Assembly (NCBI GenBank): GCA_937773775.1
Contig: CALJVL010000009.1
Coordinates: forward strand, 1-64,000
Source: an uncultured Flavobacterium sp.
Lineage (GTDB): Bacteria; Bacteroidota; Bacteroidia; Flavobacteriales; Flavobacteriaceae
Reading direction: 5' to 3'
Length of the DNA stretch: 64,000 nt
Shown: positions 54,176 through 63,555 of the stretch, piece after piece
Position numbering within the stretch: the stretch's first letter is position 1
How the letters are laid out: each line of letters opens with the position of its first letter
Translations under genes and position numbers: made by a program
The notes under the pieces: model-generated
Databases searched by the model: none
What the model was told of the DNA's origin: nothing
What the model saw: only the letters and a program-made list of their open reading frames with translations

Positions 54176-56074
54176 ATGGAAGGAAAAAAATTTGACCCGA
54201 ATTCGATAATTGGTTTTGTATTGATTTTTGGGATATTACTTTGGATTATGTGGCAAAATCAGCCTACTGAAGCTGATATAGCGGCTGATAAGGTGAAGAA
54301 AGAATTGGTGATTCAAGATGCCAAAACTAAAGAATCTGCAGCGAAGTTGAAAGCTCAACCTACCGTTATAACTGCGGGAGACACTATGCAATTAGCGCAA
54401 CTTCAAAAAAGTTTAGGGGATTTTGCTTATTCAGCTACGCTTCCCTCTGCAAAAGATTCTTACACAACTATCGAGAACAAATTAGTTAAATTAAAAATTG
54501 ATAATAAGGGAGGTTATATCGTAGAGGCTACTTTGAAGAATTTTGAAAGGTTCAGAGAAGGATCTGGACAATTAGTGAAATTGATAAAAGATAACAATGC
54601 TCATTTAAATGTTCAATTGCTTACCAGTGACAACCGTACTCTAAACACTAAGGACCTTTATTTTGAACCAACTTTAACTAAAAACGGTTCAGACCAGATT
54701 TTAGTTATGCGTTTGAAAGCAGGAGCAACCGAGTATTTAGAATATAAATACGTGCTGAAAGCGGATGATTATATGCTTGATTTTGATATTCAGTCTCAAG
54801 GATTAAATAAAGTATTAGACACGTCAAAACCATTACAATTAGAATGGGATTTGAAGTCATATACTAACGAGAAAAGTACTAGTTATGAAAATCGTTATTC
54901 TGAGCTGTACTATGAGCATGAAGATGGTAAAAGCGACTATTTAGGTCTTGGTCAGAATGAGTCGGAAACTGTTGAAAACGTATCATATATAGCTTATAAA
55001 CAACATTTTTTCTCTTCAATCTTATTGACTGATACTCCTTTTAAAAATTCGGAATTATATTCAGATAATTTAGTTAATGATGAAGAGACAGATACAATTT
55101 TCACCAAACAATTTAAAGCGATTGTCCCTTTAGCGTTTAAAAATGGGGAAATCAGTGAAAAAATGAATTGGTACTACGGTCCTACCGATTACAAATTATT
55201 GAAAAGTTACGATAGAAATATAGAAGATATTGTTGCTTTAGGTTGGGGCATTTTCGGTTGGATCAACCGTCATGCATTTATACCTGTATATGGTTTTTTA
55301 AGTATGTTCATACAACACGGATGGGCAATTATATTGTTTACCATATTGGTTAAATTAGTTTTATCGCCTATTACTTATAAATCATTTTTGTCTCAAGCAA
55401 AAATGAAAGTATTGAGACCTGAAATTAATGAATTGGGAGAAAAATTTAAAAAAGACCCAATGAAGAAACAGCAGGAAACGATGAAGCTCTATAATAAAGC
55501 AGGAGTGAATCCAATGGCTGGTTGTGTTCCAGGTTTATTACAAATGCCTGTATTTTATGCTTTGTTCCAATTTTTTCCATCCGCAATAGGTTTAAGGCAG
55601 GAAGGTTTTCTTTGGGCTAATGATTTGTCTTCTTACGATTCTATTTACGAGTTACCATTCCATATTCCGTTTTACGGAAATCACATTAGTTTGTTTCCGA
55701 TTTTGGCTTCTATCGCAATTTTCTTTTATATGAAAATGACTACTGGTGATCAACAGATGGCACAACCACAGCAAGAAGGATTGCCAGATATGGCGAAGAT
55801 GATGAAAATCATGATTTATGTTTCGCCTTTAATGATGTTGTTTTTCTTTAATAGCTATGCGTCTGGGTTGAGTTTGTATTATTTCGTTTCCAATACAATT
55901 ACTATTGGAATCATGCTTGTGATAAAAAACTATATCGTTGATGACGAAAAGATCCACGCACAAATTCAGGAGAACAAGAAAAAAGAGCCTAAGAAACAAG
56001 GTAAATTCCAACGAAAACTTCAAGAGGTAATGGAACAAGCCGAAGCTCAAAAGGCAAAGGATAAAAAGAAATAA
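54176..56074 (+). CDS. yidC: Membrane protein insertase YidC
   Basis: YidC inserts and folds inner-membrane proteins alone or with Sec. The 632-residue protein begins with one helix (SIIGFVLIFGILLWIMWQN), then a large periplasmic beta domain (about 60-350), then the conserved 5-helix core. The core shows IPVYGFLSMFIQHGWAIIL, the charged hairpin FLSQAKMKVLRPEINELGEK, and NPMAGCVPGLLQMPVFYALF. The Lys-rich tail (KKKEPKKQGKFQRKL) ends the protein and probably binds the ribosome. A degraded copy of the 3' end follows behind. Confidence 0.96.
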   Translation: MEGKKFDPNSIIGFVLIFGILLWIMWQNQPTEADIAADKVKKELVIQDAKTKESAAKLKAQPTVITAGDTMQLAQLQKSLGDFAYSATLPSAKDSYTTIENKLVKLKIDNKGGYIVEATLKNFERFREGSGQLVKLIKDNNAHLNVQLLTSDNRTLNTKDLYFEPTLTKNGSDQILVMRLKAGATEYLEYKYVLKADDYMLDFDIQSQGLNKVLDTSKPLQLEWDLKSYTNEKSTSYENRYSELYYEHEDGKSDYLGLGQNESETVENVSYIAYKQHFFSSILLTDTPFKNSELYSDNLVNDEETDTIFTKQFKAIVPLAFKNGEISEKMNWYYGPTDYKLLKSYDRNIEDIVALGWGIFGWINRHAFIPVYGFLSMFIQHGWAIILFTILVKLVLSPITYKSFLSQAKMKVLRPEINELGEKFKKDPMKKQQETMKLYNKAGVNPMAGCVPGLLQMPVFYALFQFFPSAIGLRQEGFLWANDLSSYDSIYELPFHIPFYGNHISLFPILASIAIFFYMKMTTGDQQMAQPQQEGLPDMAKMMKIMIYVSPLMMLFFFNSYASGLSLYYFVSNTITIGIMLVIKNYIVDDEKIHAQIQENKKKEPKKQGKFQRKLQEVMEQAEAQKAKDKKK

Positions 56075-56078
56075 ATTT

Positions 56079-56109
56079 AAAAAGCTTTCGCCTCGGCGGA
56101 AGCTTTTTT
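56079..56109 (+). terminator. Terminator after yidC
   Basis: AAAAGCTTTCGCC pairs with GGCGGAAGCTTTT around TC, with one G-U, then T6. Confidence 0.85.
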
Positions 56110-56170
56110 GTTTCAGGTCTTATTTTAATAAGGCCTAATAAAAGCTTCGGCTAATGCGGAAACCGCACCG

Positions 56171-56335
56171 TTGGAATAATAGTTGTGATAAAAGACTATG
56201 TTATTGATGCGGCTACGGTGGCGCTTGAGTTCAAAAGGATTGGAAAAATGACCTGAAGAATAAAGTAGTGTTCCAGCTAAAATTTCAGATGCTGATGGAA
56301 CAGGCTGAAGCTTAAAAAGGTAAAAGATAGAAGTA
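56171..56335 (+). pseudogene. Decayed duplicate of the 3' end of yidC
   Basis: About 165 bases align with yidC 55904-56065, offset by about 267 bases. Matching blocks include TTGTGATAAAAGACTATGTT for TTGTGATAAAAAACTATATC, then GATGGAACAGGCTGAAGCT for TAATGGAACAAGCCGAAGCT, and GGTAAAAGATAGAAGTATAA. The copy has many substitutions and no open frame. It is followed by a hairpin (56338-56365) similar to the yidC terminator, so the duplicated unit included it. Confidence 0.75.
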
Positions 56336-56337
56336 TA

Positions 56338-56365
56338 AAAAAAGCTCTCGTAATTGGGAGCTTTT
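56338..56365. terminator. Second terminator-like hairpin
   Basis: AAAAGCTCTC pairs with GGGAGCTTTT with one G-U. It could serve the fasciclin gene on the minus strand (stop at 56398) as well as being the duplicate of the yidC terminator. Confidence 0.7.
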
Positions 56366-56397
56366 ATATTTCAGGACTAGACAACTATTTTCTTACT

Positions 56398-57339
56398 TTA
56401 AAACGTTGGTAACAATACGTTATCAATAACGTGAATAACACCGTTTGAACACTGGACATCAACAGCGGCAATATTGGTATTTCTCATTCGTTCGTCTGTA
56501 ATAACCTTTCCTGCAATTGTAAATTTTCCAGTTTCTAAAGTAGTAATTGGAGTAGTAGGAATTCCAGTGGATAATACATTAGCACCTGCAACTACGTGAT
56601 AAGTCAACACTGAAGTAACTTGATTAGAAGTCAAACTTGCTAATGTTCCGGGGTTTTGCATTTCAAAAGTTGTAAAAGCACCATTTGTTGGAGCAAATAC
56701 GGTAAACGGAGATTTGTCAGTTCCGTTTAATGTAGGCACTAAACCTTGTTTGTCTAACAATCCAACTAAAGTGGTAAAATTAGAATTTGCCGCTGCATGA
56801 GTAACAATAGTTGGTAAGCCAATAACTTTGTCCACAAGATGAATTACGCCATTGGAAGCCATAATATTGGGAGTAGTTACTTTTGGACCACCATTTAACG
56901 TCACACCAGCAGAAGTGTTTACATACATACTCAAAGTGTTTGTTGCAGATGCGATTCCCTTTGCTAACGTTTTAATGTAGCCTGTGGTTAAGTCAGAAGC
57001 CGTTAGTTTAGTGCTAATAACGTGATTTAGTAAAATCTGAGTCAAAAGTGCGTTTGGCACTTCATTTATAGTCGCAAATGAATTTGCTGTAAGGAATGCT
57101 GTAAATGCAGTATTGGTCGGTGCAAATACGGTATAGGTTCCGCTTTCCTGTAATGTTGCAGCCAACCCTGCTTTTTGAAGGGCTTGTACTAAAATACTCA
57201 AGTCTGGAGTTTGTAAGGCAAGTCCAGTGATTGAGTTGTCAACCGGAGTAGATTTTTCGTCATCGTTATTACATGAGATTAACAAAATAAAAAGCGAAAG
57301 AATTAAAGCTAAATTCTGGATTTTAAATAAATTTTTCAT
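56398..57339 (-). CDS. Lipoprotein with two fasciclin (FAS1) domains
   Basis: The 313-residue protein has a lipoprotein signal (ALILSLFILLISC). FAS1 domain 1 (about 40-178) shows QESGTYTVFAPTNTAF, LLNHVISTKLTAS, and SNGVIHLVDKVIGLP. Domain 2 (about 178-313) shows KSPFTVFAPTNGAF, LTYHVVAGANVL and SNGVIHVIDNVLLP. It is extracytoplasmic and probably has a role in adhesion, not shown. The related single-domain protein lies at 2.0 kb. It is a single gene. Confidence 0.92.
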   Translation of the reverse strand: MKNLFKIQNLALILSLFILLISCNNDDEKSTPVDNSITGLALQTPDLSILVQALQKAGLAATLQESGTYTVFAPTNTAFTAFLTANSFATINEVPNALLTQILLNHVISTKLTASDLTTGYIKTLAKGIASATNTLSMYVNTSAGVTLNGGPKVTTPNIMASNGVIHLVDKVIGLPTIVTHAAANSNFTTLVGLLDKQGLVPTLNGTDKSPFTVFAPTNGAFTTFEMQNPGTLASLTSNQVTSVLTYHVVAGANVLSTGIPTTPITTLETGKFTIAGKVITDERMRNTNIAAVDVQCSNGVIHVIDNVLLPTF

Positions 57340-57776
57340 AATAAAAGGTTTTAAATTTTTTCTAAATTAAAAAACAGTTCTGACTAAACGTTTATTTTTT
57401 TCAACAAAAAGATAAACAAACTAAAAGTTTGGGATTTTTTTTTGACTTGTTTAATATTGATATACAGTACATTAATGTTTTATCATAGTTTTTTAGCTGC
57501 GTTAGTAGTTTATCTTTGTTGTTAATATTAAGACTTTAGTTAAACGTTTTAATTAGTTGATGTTAAAGCGCTTTTTTTCAAATGGTTATAGTTACTAGTT
57601 GTTAGCATAGCGATATAAAGTCTTAGAATTTTCTCTAAAAATACTGTTACAGAGAAAAAGGTAGAGCTTCTTTGTGGAGTTCAATCATTGGGCTCGGCTT
57701 TTTCTATAATATAATGTAAATTTGTGAAAATAATTAAGCATTTCAGTTTTCGAGTTTAAATCAATCTTTGATCGTA
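57340..57776. other. Divergent intergenic region
   Basis: AT-rich, no gene. It holds the upstream regions of the fasciclin gene and the MORN-like gene; a TAAATTTG box at 57717-57724 may serve the latter. Confidence 0.45.
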
Positions 57777-58493
57777 ATGAAAAAAAATAAGTTTTGTTCT
57801 TTTACAGTTTTCTTCTTAATTCTTGCTAGTCAAACGCTATTGTCCCAAGTTGACTATAATAAATTAGATTCAGAAGGTAGGAAACACGGCTATTGGAAAG
57901 GATTTTATGAAGAATCCAAAAGGCTTAGATACGAAGGTGCATTTGAGCACGATAAAGAAATCGGCAAGTTTCAATTTTTCGATGATACTAAAGCAAAATC
58001 TATAATAGCAACTCGAGAGTTTACTGCTAAGGACAACTCGGCATACACCATCTTCTTTGATCAGGCGAATAATAAAGTGAGTGAAGGTAAAGTAGTCAAC
58101 AAATTATTTGAGGGCCCGTGGAAATATTACCATCAGGCTTCTCCAACGCTGATGACTACCGAAAATTATAAAAATGGCAACTTGCAAGGTTTAAGGACAG
58201 TTTTTTATGCTAGTGGAAAAATGGCTGAAGAAACTAATTATAAAAATAATTTTAAAGAGGGTGTCTACAAGAAATATTCTGATAAGGGTGTAGTATTGGA
58301 GGAGAGCATTTTTAAAAACAATGAATATAACGGATTAGCAGTTTTTAAAGATTCTGATGGTAATGTTGTTTCCAAAGGTCAGTTTGTTAACGGCAAGAAA
58401 GCCGGTATTTGGCACTTTTTTGAGAAAGGAAAACAAGCCAAAGAAATTGACATGAGTAATCCCCGTAGCATCTCAAAATCTGCTGGTAATTAA
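57777..58493 (+). CDS. Exported MORN-repeat-like protein
   Basis: The 238-residue protein has a signal peptide (SFTVFFLILASQTLLSQ) followed by MORN-type repeats of about 20 residues: EGRKHGYWKGFYEESKRLRYEG, then FEGPWKYYHQASP, LQGLRTVFYASGKMAEETNY, FKEGVYKKYSDKGVVLEES and KGQFVNGKKAGIWHFFEKG. Such YwqK/MORN proteins in Bacteroidetes are mostly uncharacterised. It is placed just before mnmA but has a different promoter region. Confidence 0.85.
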   Translation: MKKNKFCSFTVFFLILASQTLLSQVDYNKLDSEGRKHGYWKGFYEESKRLRYEGAFEHDKEIGKFQFFDDTKAKSIIATREFTAKDNSAYTIFFDQANNKVSEGKVVNKLFEGPWKYYHQASPTLMTTENYKNGNLQGLRTVFYASGKMAEETNYKNNFKEGVYKKYSDKGVVLEESIFKNNEYNGLAVFKDSDGNVVSKGQFVNGKKAGIWHFFEKGKQAKEIDMSNPRSISKSAGN

Positions 58494-58501
58494 GTTTGTC
58501 C

Positions 58502-58536
58502 TTGTACATTTACCTTAATAAAACATTGTAACTTTG
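58502..58536 (+). promoter_or_regulatory. Promoter for mnmA
   Basis: TTG at 58502-58504 and TAACTTTG at 58529-58536 have 24 bases between, just above the usual range. The mnmA ATG is at 58567. Confidence 0.45.
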
Positions 58537-58566
58537 CAGTCTTGTAAAATTATTAAAGATTTAAAA

Positions 58567-59754
58567 ATGAAACGTGTTGTATTAGGACTTTCTGGGGGTG
58601 TTGACTCCAGTGTTGCCGCTTATTTGTTGCAGCAACAAGGATATGAAGTGATAGGCCTTTTTATGAAGAACTGGCATGATGATTCAGTTACAATTTCTAA
58701 TGAATGTCCGTGGTTAGAGGATAGTAATGACGCGCTGCTAGTTGCAGAAAGATTGGGTATCCCTTTTCAAACAGTAGATTTGAGTGAACAATATCAGGAA
58801 AAAATAGTCGACTACATGTTCAGTGAATATGAAAAAGGTAGAACTCCAAACCCTGATGTTCTTTGCAACCGCGAAATCAAATTTGACGTTTTCATGAAAA
58901 TAGCCTTAAGTCTTGGTGCTGATTACGTAGCGACAGGTCATTATTGTAAGAAAAGTGAAATTGAGTTGAATGGCGAAACAGTATATCAATTATTAGCGGG
59001 TGCTGACAATAATAAAGATCAGTCTTATTTTCTTTGCCAACTTTCACAACAGCAATTAGCGAAGTCATTGTTTCCTATTGGAGAATTAACCAAGCCGGAA
59101 GTGCGAAAGATTGCTGCGGAAATGGAATTAGTGACAGCTGAAAAGAAAGACTCACAAGGTTTGTGTTTCATAGGAAAAGTGCGTTTACCAGAGTTTTTAC
59201 AGCAAAAACTGGAACCCAAAGAAGGAGCTATAATTCAGATTGATAAGGACCATTTGGTTTATAGTTCTGAAAGCCAACAGGAATTACCTGTAAATGAATC
59301 GGTATTCTTAGCATCCAAAAAAATTGAATATACACCTGAAATGGGTAAGCTAGTTGGAAAACATCAAGGCGCGCATTACTTTACAATTGGCCAAAGAAAA
59401 GGACTTAACGTAGGGGGCACTACTGAGCCTTTATTTATTATAGCAACAAATGTGGACACTAATACTATTTATACTGGTTTGGGAAGTCAACATCCGGGAT
59501 TATTTAGAAAGACATTGTTTATAGAAAAATCAGAAGTGCATTGGATTCGTACTGATTTTGCTTTGGCCCATGGGGAGCAAATGGAAGTTATGGCAAGAAT
59601 ACGTTATAGACAACCTTTACAAAAAGCTACTTTACATCACTTTGAAGAAGGAATGTATGTTTCATTTCAAGATCCGCAATCAGCAATAACCGCAGGGCAA
59701 TTTGCAGCCTGGTATCTCGAAGATGAATTAGTTGGTTCGGGTGTTATTTCTTAG
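58567..59754 (+). CDS. mnmA: tRNA-specific 2-thiouridylase
   Basis: MnmA thiolates U34 of tRNA(Lys/Glu/Gln) with sulfur from a relay. The 395-residue protein has the PP-loop S9-G-G-V-D-S14, LFMKNWHDD, the catalytic Cys in [12 protein letters not shown], and the second Cys in [12 protein letters not shown], with the long insertion loop typical of Bacteroidetes. The C-terminal domain ends [16 protein letters not shown]. The ATG at 58567 ([15 protein letters not shown]) is preferred to an upstream in-frame start. Confidence 0.95.
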   Translation: MKRVVLGLSGGVDSSVAAYLLQQQGYEVIGLFMKNWHDDSVTISNECPWLEDSNDALLVAERLGIPFQTVDLSEQYQEKIVDYMFSEYEKGRTPNPDVLCNREIKFDVFMKIALSLGADYVATGHYCKKSEIELNGETVYQLLAGADNNKDQSYFLCQLSQQQLAKSLFPIGELTKPEVRKIAAEMELVTAEKKDSQGLCFIGKVRLPEFLQQKLEPKEGAIIQIDKDHLVYSSESQQELPVNESVFLASKKIEYTPEMGKLVGKHQGAHYFTIGQRKGLNVGGTTEPLFIIATNVDTNTIYTGLGSQHPGLFRKTLFIEKSEVHWIRTDFALAHGEQMEVMARIRYRQPLQKATLHHFEEGMYVSFQDPQSAITAGQFAAWYLEDELVGSGVIS

Positions 59755-59877
59755 GGAAGTGATTCAATATAAAATAATAAAGTAAGCTGTGATTTTTGAA
59801 TTGCATATTATTAAAGTTGTATTTTTAGCAGTCAATAAATTAGTGTTTGAAGGTTCCCTTTAATGTAAGACTTGATT

Positions 59878-61497
59878 ATGAAAAAACTTTATCTATTCTG
59901 TTGCTTATTGCTGACCATAACAGCTTTTTCGCAGGAAGATGCTTGGGTATATTTTACCGCCAAAAACAATTCACAGTTTTTCTACGACTTTCCGCTTGAA
60001 ATGCTTTCGCAGGGAGCTTTGGACAGACGGACAAAGCAAAACATAGTCTTAGATTCAAAAGACATTCCAATTGACGCTAGCTACATAAGTCAAATAAAAT
60101 TAGCTTCAGGTATTACAGTTATGGCCAAGTCAAAATGGCTCAATGCTATTCATGTCAGGGGAACGCAAACCGCAATAAATTCGTTAAAAAACGCGGGTTT
60201 TGTGAGCAAAGTAGATTTTGCGGACAAGTCGTTAAACCAAACGGGAAAAGTTACCAAAGGTTTTAAAGCAAAAGAACAAAACAAGCTTAAGCAAACGAAA
60301 GTGAATTTCTCATATGGCACGTCTGAAAATCAAATCAAAATGCTTAGCGGGCAGGTTTTACACCAGCAAGACTATGCAGGTTCTGGAAAGATAATAGCAG
60401 TTTTAGATTCTGGTTTTCCGGGAGTCGATAAAGCACAGCCTTTCCAAAGGCTGCGGGATAAAGGCCTAATTTGGGGGGGATATGATTTTGTATCTAGAAG
60501 TGCTGAGTTTTACACAGGTGATTCTCACGGTAGTTTGGTACTTTCGTCCATGGGAGGGTACAAGGAAAATGAATTGGTAGGGACCGCACCGGACGCTTCT
60601 TATTACTTATTTATCACTGAAGATGTTCGTTCTGAGAATCCTGTTGAAGAATCCCTCTGGGTAGAAGCTGCCGAAAAAGCGGATAGTTTAGGGGTGGATA
60701 TCATAAATACTTCCTTGGGGTATTTTGAATATGACAATCCCAATTACAGCCATACTTATGCTGATATGAACGGAACAACAAATTACATTTCGCGAGGAGC
60801 CGATATTGCATTTAGTAGAGGGATGATAGTCGTAGTATCTGCAGGTAACGAGGGAGGTCCATTTAATAATGAACGTCATATAGGATCACCTGCAGATGCT
60901 GTGTCAGTAATTACGGTAGGTGCCGTGACTTCAGCTAGGGAAAGATCTTCATTTAGTTCAATTGGGCCTTCCTTCGATAAACGGATAAAACCGGATGTCA
61001 TGGCACAGGGATCTTCAGCCGTTTTATCTAATGAGTTTGGTAATATAATTAGGGCAGATGGGACTTCATTTTCAAGTCCTATTATGGCAGGGATGGTGGC
61101 CTGCCTATGGCAAGCATTCCCTAATAAAACAAACGAAGAAATTAGACAGTTAATTATCCAGTCATCAGACAGGTTTATGGCTCCTGATAATCAATATGGC
61201 TATGGAATTCCTGATTTTAGTTTGGCTGTAAACAAAGGATTATTTGTGGAAGATTTTGCTAAAGATTATTTTGTCGCCTATCCAAACCCCACAACTAATT
61301 TAGTTTCAGTTTCTTTTCCCGAAAGCTTTAATAAGGGAACGGTCGTTTTTTACTCTGTTTTGGGGGAAAAAGTTTTGGAACGTACGATTAGTAGTACATC
61401 AGATATTTTTTCATTAAAGTCGTTGAGCAACGGGATTTATTTTTACAAAATTGAAGCAGGTACTTTCTCTAGGAGTGGAAAAATAATAAAACAATAA
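59878..61497 (+). CDS. Subtilisin-like (S8) serine protease with T9SS sorting domain
   Basis: The 539-residue protein has a signal peptide (KLYLFCCLLLTITAFSQ), an inhibitor-like prodomain (about 20-150), and an S8 catalytic domain. The triad is D177 in IIAVLDSGFPG, H217 in GDSHGSLV and S397 in GTSFSSP. The C-terminal part (FVAYPNPTTNLVSVSFPE, VVFYSVLGEKVLERT and NGIYFYKIEAG) is a type A T9SS sorting domain, so the protein goes to the cell surface or medium. It is a probable extracellular protease. The ATG at 59878 is used in place of the TTG two codons upstream. Confidence 0.93.
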   Translation: MKKLYLFCCLLLTITAFSQEDAWVYFTAKNNSQFFYDFPLEMLSQGALDRRTKQNIVLDSKDIPIDASYISQIKLASGITVMAKSKWLNAIHVRGTQTAINSLKNAGFVSKVDFADKSLNQTGKVTKGFKAKEQNKLKQTKVNFSYGTSENQIKMLSGQVLHQQDYAGSGKIIAVLDSGFPGVDKAQPFQRLRDKGLIWGGYDFVSRSAEFYTGDSHGSLVLSSMGGYKENELVGTAPDASYYLFITEDVRSENPVEESLWVEAAEKADSLGVDIINTSLGYFEYDNPNYSHTYADMNGTTNYISRGADIAFSRGMIVVVSAGNEGGPFNNERHIGSPADAVSVITVGAVTSARERSSFSSIGPSFDKRIKPDVMAQGSSAVLSNEFGNIIRADGTSFSSPIMAGMVACLWQAFPNKTNEEIRQLIIQSSDRFMAPDNQYGYGIPDFSLAVNKGLFVEDFAKDYFVAYPNPTTNLVSVSFPESFNKGTVVFYSVLGEKVLERTISSTSDIFSLKSLSNGIYFYKIEAGTFSRSGKIIKQ

Positions 61498-61511
61498 TAT
61501 TCAATTTGTCA

Positions 61512-62456
61512 ATGAATAAAATCACAAAACTATTCAATATTAAATACCCCATTATCCAAGGAGGAATGATCTGGGTTAGCGGTTATAAACTTGCTAGCGC
61601 AGTAAGTAATGCAGGTGGTTTGGGTTTAATAGGAGCAGGATCGATGTATCCCGAAGTTCTGCGAGAGCATATTCAAAAATGTCAAAAGGCGACCTCAAAA
61701 CCTTTTGGTGTAAATGTCCCGATGTTGTATCCTAACATCAAAGAAATCATGAAAATTATAGTTGAAGAAGGGGTTAAAATTGTTTTTACCTCGGCGGGAA
61801 ATCCTAAAATCTGGACTGCTTATCTGAAAGAAAAAGGGATAACAGTAGTTCATGTAGTAAGTAGTACTGTTTTTGCATTAAAGGCTCAAGCTGCTGGTGT
61901 TGACGCCATAGTTGCCGAAGGTTTTGAAGCGGGCGGACATAACGGAAGGGATGAAACCACAACCTTTACTTTGATTCCGATGGTGAAAGAACAGATACAC
62001 ATTCCTATCATTGCTGCAGGAGGTGTCGCTAGTGGCCGAGGAATGCTATCTGCGATGGTCTTAGGGGCTGATGCTGTGCAGGTAGGAAGCAGGTTTGCTG
62101 CATCCATTGAGTCTTCTGCACATGAGAAGTTCAAGAAAACAATCGTAGAGGTGCAAGAAGGTGGGACGCAATTGACATTGAAAGAATTGGCTCCAGTTAG
62201 ATTGATTAAAAACAAATTCTTTCAAGACCTTGAAAGTCTGTATGAAAAATGTCCAACAAAGGAGGAATTGACAACTTTGCTGGGCAGAGCAAGAGCAAAA
62301 AGAGGTATGTTTGAGGGGGATTTAGTCGAGGGTGAGTTGGAGATCGGTCAAATCGCAGGATTGATTCATCAAATAAATTCGGCCGAAGAAATCATTTTGG
62401 AAATGATGACAGACTTTGAAAATGCTAGAAGAGAAATGCTCGAATTTGATTTGTAA
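61512..62456 (+). CDS. Nitronate monooxygenase / FabK-like FMN enzyme
   Basis: The 314-residue TIM-barrel flavoprotein has IKYPIIQGGMIWVSG, AVSNAGGLGLIGAG, EGFEAGGHNGRDE with the conserved His, and the FMN phosphate site PIIAAGGVASGRGML and ADAVQVGSRF. This is typical of class II nitronate monooxygenases and FabK enoyl-ACP reductases; the two are hard to tell apart by sequence. A role in lipid or nitronate metabolism is possible. It begins 14 bases after the protease gene and may be co-transcribed. ATG 61512 is preferred over TTG 61506. Confidence 0.88.
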   Translation: MNKITKLFNIKYPIIQGGMIWVSGYKLASAVSNAGGLGLIGAGSMYPEVLREHIQKCQKATSKPFGVNVPMLYPNIKEIMKIIVEEGVKIVFTSAGNPKIWTAYLKEKGITVVHVVSSTVFALKAQAAGVDAIVAEGFEAGGHNGRDETTTFTLIPMVKEQIHIPIIAAGGVASGRGMLSAMVLGADAVQVGSRFAASIESSAHEKFKKTIVEVQEGGTQLTLKELAPVRLIKNKFFQDLESLYEKCPTKEELTTLLGRARAKRGMFEGDLVEGELEIGQIAGLIHQINSAEEIILEMMTDFENARREMLEFDL

Positions 62457-62468
62457 TTTGTATAAATA

Positions 62469-62880
62469 ATGGGTAAAATTAAATTATATATCGTGTTGCT
62501 TGTTTTAGGGATTGGCTTGCAACAGACCTACGGCCAAGTATATAAATTCAAAACTTCTGGTTTTAGTGTTTTGGAAAAAAATGAAAGGGGCAAGTGGGGG
62601 TAATTGGTCGGAGCTAAAATTAGTTAATGTTTTAGTGTCATTGGATACGAATAAAAATAGAATTCTTGTGTATTCTCAAGTTATTCAGTTGTTTGAAATT
62701 ATAGAGTATCAATCCATAGAGGAAAATGACACGGATATTGTTTATTCTTTTACTTGCAAGGACAACAACGGAGATGATTGTACACTATCTATTATTACTA
62801 GGAAAAAACAGGTCAATAGGAAGCAATTGTATATAAATTATGATGATAGAATTATCGTCTATAATATATTTAATTTGTAA
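62469..62880 (+). pseudogene. Small exported hypothetical protein, frameshifted
   Basis: From ATG 62469 the first 44 codons give a signal peptide (KLYIVLLVLGIGLQQTYG) and then QVYKFKTSGFSVLEKNERGK followed by WG-stop. The second part reads NWSELKLVNVLVSLDTNKNR, then ILVYSQVIQLFEIIEYQ in another frame, up to 62880. Removing one G from the run of five at 62596-62600 joins KWG to NWSELK. The restored protein has about 136 residues with a lipocalin-like or small beta domain. I know no function. A terminator follows the stop. Confidence 0.8.
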
Positions 62881-62892
62881 GGTATAAGTAAT

Positions 62893-62918
62893 AAAAAGCC
62901 GCTTATTGCGACTTTTTT
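62893..62918 (+). terminator. Terminator after the frameshifted gene
   Basis: AAAAAG-CGC pairs with GCG-CTTTTT across a short loop, followed by T-rich sequence. Confidence 0.7.
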
Positions 62919-63035
62919 ATTTAAATGGTCTTTCGTTTTTTATAAATTAAATGTAAATATCTTAGACTGAATCGTGAATTCCGTGATTCGCTTTTTAAAG
63001 TCGGAAAGGAGCTTTTAGGTAGCGCGCACCAAAAG

Positions 63036-63470
63036 CTAATCAACATCTTTAATAAAGTCATCATATTCCGAATAGAAAAGCTCTAAAGCATTCATATTTT
63101 GGTTATAAAAGGAGAATATATCATCCCAATAATTACGGTTGCTAACACTTACCTCCAGTTTTTCAATCCAAATACGGCTGATGGTTTTTCCGTTTTCGAG
63201 AACGTAATTTCTTTCGAATACCAGGTCCTTGATAAACTCTTCATCTAAAATAGTTTTTAAGGCTTCGAGCTTTTCAAAATATCCGGTTCGCAACTCATCG
63301 TTACGATGCTCTATATCGATTAGGACTTGTGCTTTTTTATTATCTACATAAAACTTGAAAGAGAAATCTTTTATTTTTGTATCGTATAGAACCCATTTTC
63401 GTGGGTATTTCTCTGCGAATGTGACCCAGAATTCTCGCTTTAATTTTTGAGTTTCTTCTCTGCTATACAT
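63036..63470 (-). CDS. DUF4268 protein
   Basis: The 144-residue protein matches DUF4268: REETQKLKREFWVTFAEKYP, FKFYVDNKKAQVLIDIEHR, and YWDDIFSFYNQNMNALELFY. The fold is related to PD-(D/E)xK nucleases in some analyses; no nuclease activity is shown here. It is cytoplasmic. The ATG at 63470 (MYSREETQKLK) is preferred over an upstream in-frame ATG (63503) because the family starts there. It diverges from the NUDIX gene by 85 bases. Confidence 0.88.
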   Translation of the reverse strand: MYSREETQKLKREFWVTFAEKYPRKWVLYDTKIKDFSFKFYVDNKKAQVLIDIEHRNDELRTGYFEKLEALKTILDEEFIKDLVFERNYVLENGKTISRIWIEKLEVSVSNRNYWDDIFSFYNQNMNALELFYSEYDDFIKDVD

Positions 63471-63555
63471 TTTATTTCTTTTGGTTTTAGAAAATTTGCG
63501 CAATGTTATTTTCTAGACTATATTTATATTACGAATGCAAAAATAGACTTTGATT

